From: Amaranthus tricolor
Taxonomy: Eukaryota > Streptophyta > Magnoliopsida > Caryophyllales > Amaranthaceae
Direction: 5' to 3'
DNA length: 64,000 nt
Assembly: GCF_026212465.1 (NCBI RefSeq)
Contig: NC_080055.1
Location: forward strand, 18,075,662 to 18,139,661
Of the stretch, positions 61,745-64,000 are shown piece by piece. A program made the position numbers and the translations under genes. The notes below the pieces were generated by a model. It ran no database searches. It was not told where the DNA came from and worked only from the letters and a program-made list of their open reading frames with translations. How positions within the stretch are numbered: position 1 is the stretch's first letter; every line of letters starts with the position of its first letter.

Positions 61745-62770
61745 TACCGAGGCTAGGCTTGGATGTATGGACGCTTATTTTGGGAAATAAGTTTTTACGA
61801 AGCTTATTTTGGAATAAAGTTGATAAATAATCTTATTTTATTCAAATTTTCTTTTTTTTTTTTGGGGGTTTCAAATAGCAAACTTGAAATCCAGTAACAA
61901 ATATACTTTTAGTCTTGAATCAAGTTTTTCTTTATCAAACTTGGTTATAATTTCTGGAAATATTAGCTTATTTCCTAATTTTCTGTTTTATCTTCATTAA
62001 CAAGTACCCCTGGGGCGTTTATTAGCTTTTCGCTAATTAAATTTACAATACGACAATAAAAAAATTCCATTTATTATGTTTTAACTTTTAGATAAAAAAT
62101 AAAGCATTTAATTAAGAGTGATTGGTGAATAGTATTGCGAAACGAAATGACAAATTTAGAAAACAGGATGGAATATGGATAGTAATATTAGTAAATTACT
62201 CTTATGTAGAAAATTTTGATACGGTGAGTCTTTGATCATTTTAATTTATTTATTTTTATTTTATTTATATTATTAGTACTATTTGTTTTTTTGTGCTGAT
62301 TTAAATCATGGTGATTTATTATAATTTTATGTATGAGTATACTAGTTCTATATTGGTAAAATTTAAGTAGCTTTCATAAGTTTATTTTCAACTAAAACTA
62401 GGCTTTCTATTGGTATATACTCCCTCCAATTAAAAAGAAGTATCTTATTTTCTTTCAGGATAAGTTATCCTCAAATGTTAATTCTATTTATAGTACTCAT
62501 TTTTTTTACCAATTTACCCTTACAATTTTAATTCAAAAAAATATGCATTTTTTTTTATTAATTTACTCTTGAAATTATATGTCACCTACTATTTAGAGTG
62601 GCTTCTATTTTATCCATTTCTAAAAATTCATGTCAAACCAATATGGGACATTAGCCGTCAGGGGTATTCATTAATGGGTATCGTTGATAGATATAATTCT
62701 TCATTGAATCAACTAGAATCAGCATTGTTGTTGACGACTGGTTCTTATTTTATTCATCTCTAATAGGTAT
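61745..62770. other. Gene-free AT-rich interval
   Basis: No coding. TACTCCCTCC at about 62419 resembles a Stowaway left end, but no matching right end is visible before the hAT MITE. Confidence 0.4.
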
Positions 62771-62779
62771 AACTGCTCC

Positions 62780-63098
62780 CAGTGGCGGACCCAGCTAGGG
62801 GCAAGGGGGGGCAGTGGACCCCCCAATCTGAAAAAAATAAATGAGCTTCTTAAAAAAAAAAATCCATTTAGCGACCACTTTGCGACCATATTCCCGTCGC
62901 TAAGTAGTCGCTAAACATTTAAAAAAATTTAAAAAAATAAAAGCTTGTAGCGACCACTTTGCGACTATATGCCCGTCGCTAATTGGTCGCTAATTTGCTT
63001 TTCCATTTGGCGACGAGTTTTTGCCCTCGCCTTTCCGTCGCCACAACCGATATCCGAAATTTTGACCCCCCAATTTGAAATTCCTGGGTCCGCCACTG
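62780..63098. mobile_element. hAT-type MITE
   Basis: Ends CAGTGGCGGACCCAG and its exact complement (15 of 15). The 8-bp target duplication ACTGCTCC is exact at 62772-62779 and 63099-63106. The interior has two diverged copies of a unit containing GCGACCACTTTGCGAC and CCCGTCGCTAA. Confidence 0.95.
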
Positions 63099-63106
63099 AC
63101 TGCTCC

Positions 63107-63599
63107 TTATTTAAGGTACACAATCCCTCCTTATTTTGATTCATCTAGGTAATTGGCCTCTGTTGATTGATTTTGGATGATTGATTTTGGTTCTATCATT
63201 AATATTCTGGAATTTTTCTAGTAGTATTAGTACTCTGATATTTTTTTTTCAAAGTAGTACTGGTAATTTTTTTTTTTTTTATTAATTGTAGATGTTTGAA
63301 TTTAATTGGCTTCCAATATCTAGTACGTTTGATATAGAATACCCTTTGAAAACATATAATGCTGGAACAATCCAATAGTTGCACAAAAGTTTGCATTAGC
63401 TAAGAAGACTTGCAACATCCATCTTTGTCTCTGATCACTCCAAGTATTATGCGAAAATTATTTACGGCCAAGAATTTTGTATAAAAAAAGAGTTTGATTA
63501 AATTAAATGATGCAAATTGTCTACCTAAATAATGTCATTACACAAATTGTTTGATGTTGTAATCCTTACATAAAGTAAACGATATCTTGAGTTCTTATT
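63107..63599. other. Gene-free interval before the FAR1-like frame
   Basis: AT-rich, with no recognised element. It could be the promoter or intron of the reading frame that follows. Confidence 0.3.
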
Positions 63600-63683
63600 T
63601 TGGCTTTTGCGTTTTTATTCAACAGAAAAATATTTAATTTAAACGAGCTCCCTAATACAGTGGTAAAAGAAAACCAAAACAAG

Positions 63684-63998
63684 ATGCATTCATATAATGA
63701 GTCATTTGTAGGTCAAACATTTCTTACCGAGGAAGAAGCGTGGATTTTTTACCATAATTATGCACATGGTAATGGTTTTAGCATTACGAAAGACCGGACA
63801 CAAAAAAAAGAAGGCAAAATTGTGAGACGTGATTTCTTTTGTCATCGTGGGCGAAATCAACCTCTAAAAGAAATTGATCTAACTAAAGAACAACGAAATA
63901 TAGTTTCTCTTAAATGCAACAGTAATGCCCATATTCGTATTAAGTGCAGAAGGTGCAATGAAATATTTTCTAAGAATGGTGCATTACTACATTTATAA
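63684..63998 (+). pseudogene. FAR1/FHY3-type DNA-binding domain, partial, frameshifted at window edge
   Basis: From ATG 63684 the frame reads SFVGQTFLTEEEAWIFYHNY, then GFSITKDRTQ, RRDFFCHRGRN and RIKCRRCNEIF. This is the FAR1 DNA-binding domain (WRKY-GCM1-like zinc finger) of the FHY3/FAR1 family, transcription factors derived from MULE transposases. After EIFSKNG the frame leaves homology and stops at 63998. In a neighbouring frame WCITTFIR continues, which fits a one- or two-base indel near 63975. The rest lies beyond the window. It may be a host FRS gene with an error or a related transposon relic. Confidence 0.6.
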
Positions 63999-64000
63999 GG

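Noticed and set aside
1..64000. tRNA, rRNA or known ncRNA genes
   Set aside because: No cloverleaf B-box or rRNA-like stretch was recognised. The TGGTATCAGAGC-type sites are retrotransposon primer sites, not tRNA genes.

Overview
The window is nuclear DNA of a dicot plant. It is AT-rich, has one host gene with GT-AG introns, and is otherwise dominated by plant transposons (Sirevirus Copia, chromodomain Gypsy, CACTA, hAT, MULE, Stowaway, L1-type LINE). The order Caryophyllales is possible from the general look of the repeats, but that is a weak inference.

Layout. (1) 930-13224, plus strand: a complete 12-exon sulfate transporter gene of the SULTR3 group, closest in feel to SULTR3;5. It predicts 641 residues and no break was seen. 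Its introns hold transposon debris. (2) About 13.6-24.05 kb, minus strand: a decayed Sirevirus-type Copia element with 5' LTR, primer site, gag, pol and an extra downstream ORF, but no recognisable 3' LTR. A 2.27-kb hAT element with an 8-bp target duplication sits inside its pol. (3) 26.45-45.29 kb: a nest. An L1-like LINE was hit by a CACTA element (26604-44330, TSD AAG). That CACTA was hit by a chromovirus Gypsy (27238-34275, TSD ATATT) and by a second, non-autonomous CACTA (38431-40846), which itself carries a Stowaway MITE (40332-40607). (4) 45.3-56.7 kb: no gene. It holds a LINE tail, LTR-like sequence, two related long-inverted-repeat MITEs (one with a 9-bp TSD) and a mariner-like non-autonomous element with a 435-bp segment present three times behind poly-G tracts. 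(5) 56.7-61.75 kb: remains of a Mutator-like element with a truncated MURA-type transposase, a Plant Mobile Domain gene and a small GRF-like/coiled-coil ORF with its own TATA box and leader intron, bounded by strong hairpins. (6) A hAT MITE at 62.8-63.1 kb and the start of a FAR1/FHY3-type reading frame running to the window edge.

Only the sulfate transporter looks like an intact host gene. All transposon coding regions have stops, frameshifts or deletions, except the short GRF-like ORF. The most unusual items are the GRF/PMD/MURA combination with its hairpin ends, the datable insertion stack, the promoter duplication confined to one Gypsy LTR, and the poly-G-linked triplication. I do not claim a proven new biological system. 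All family names come from recognising motifs by eye; no search was run.
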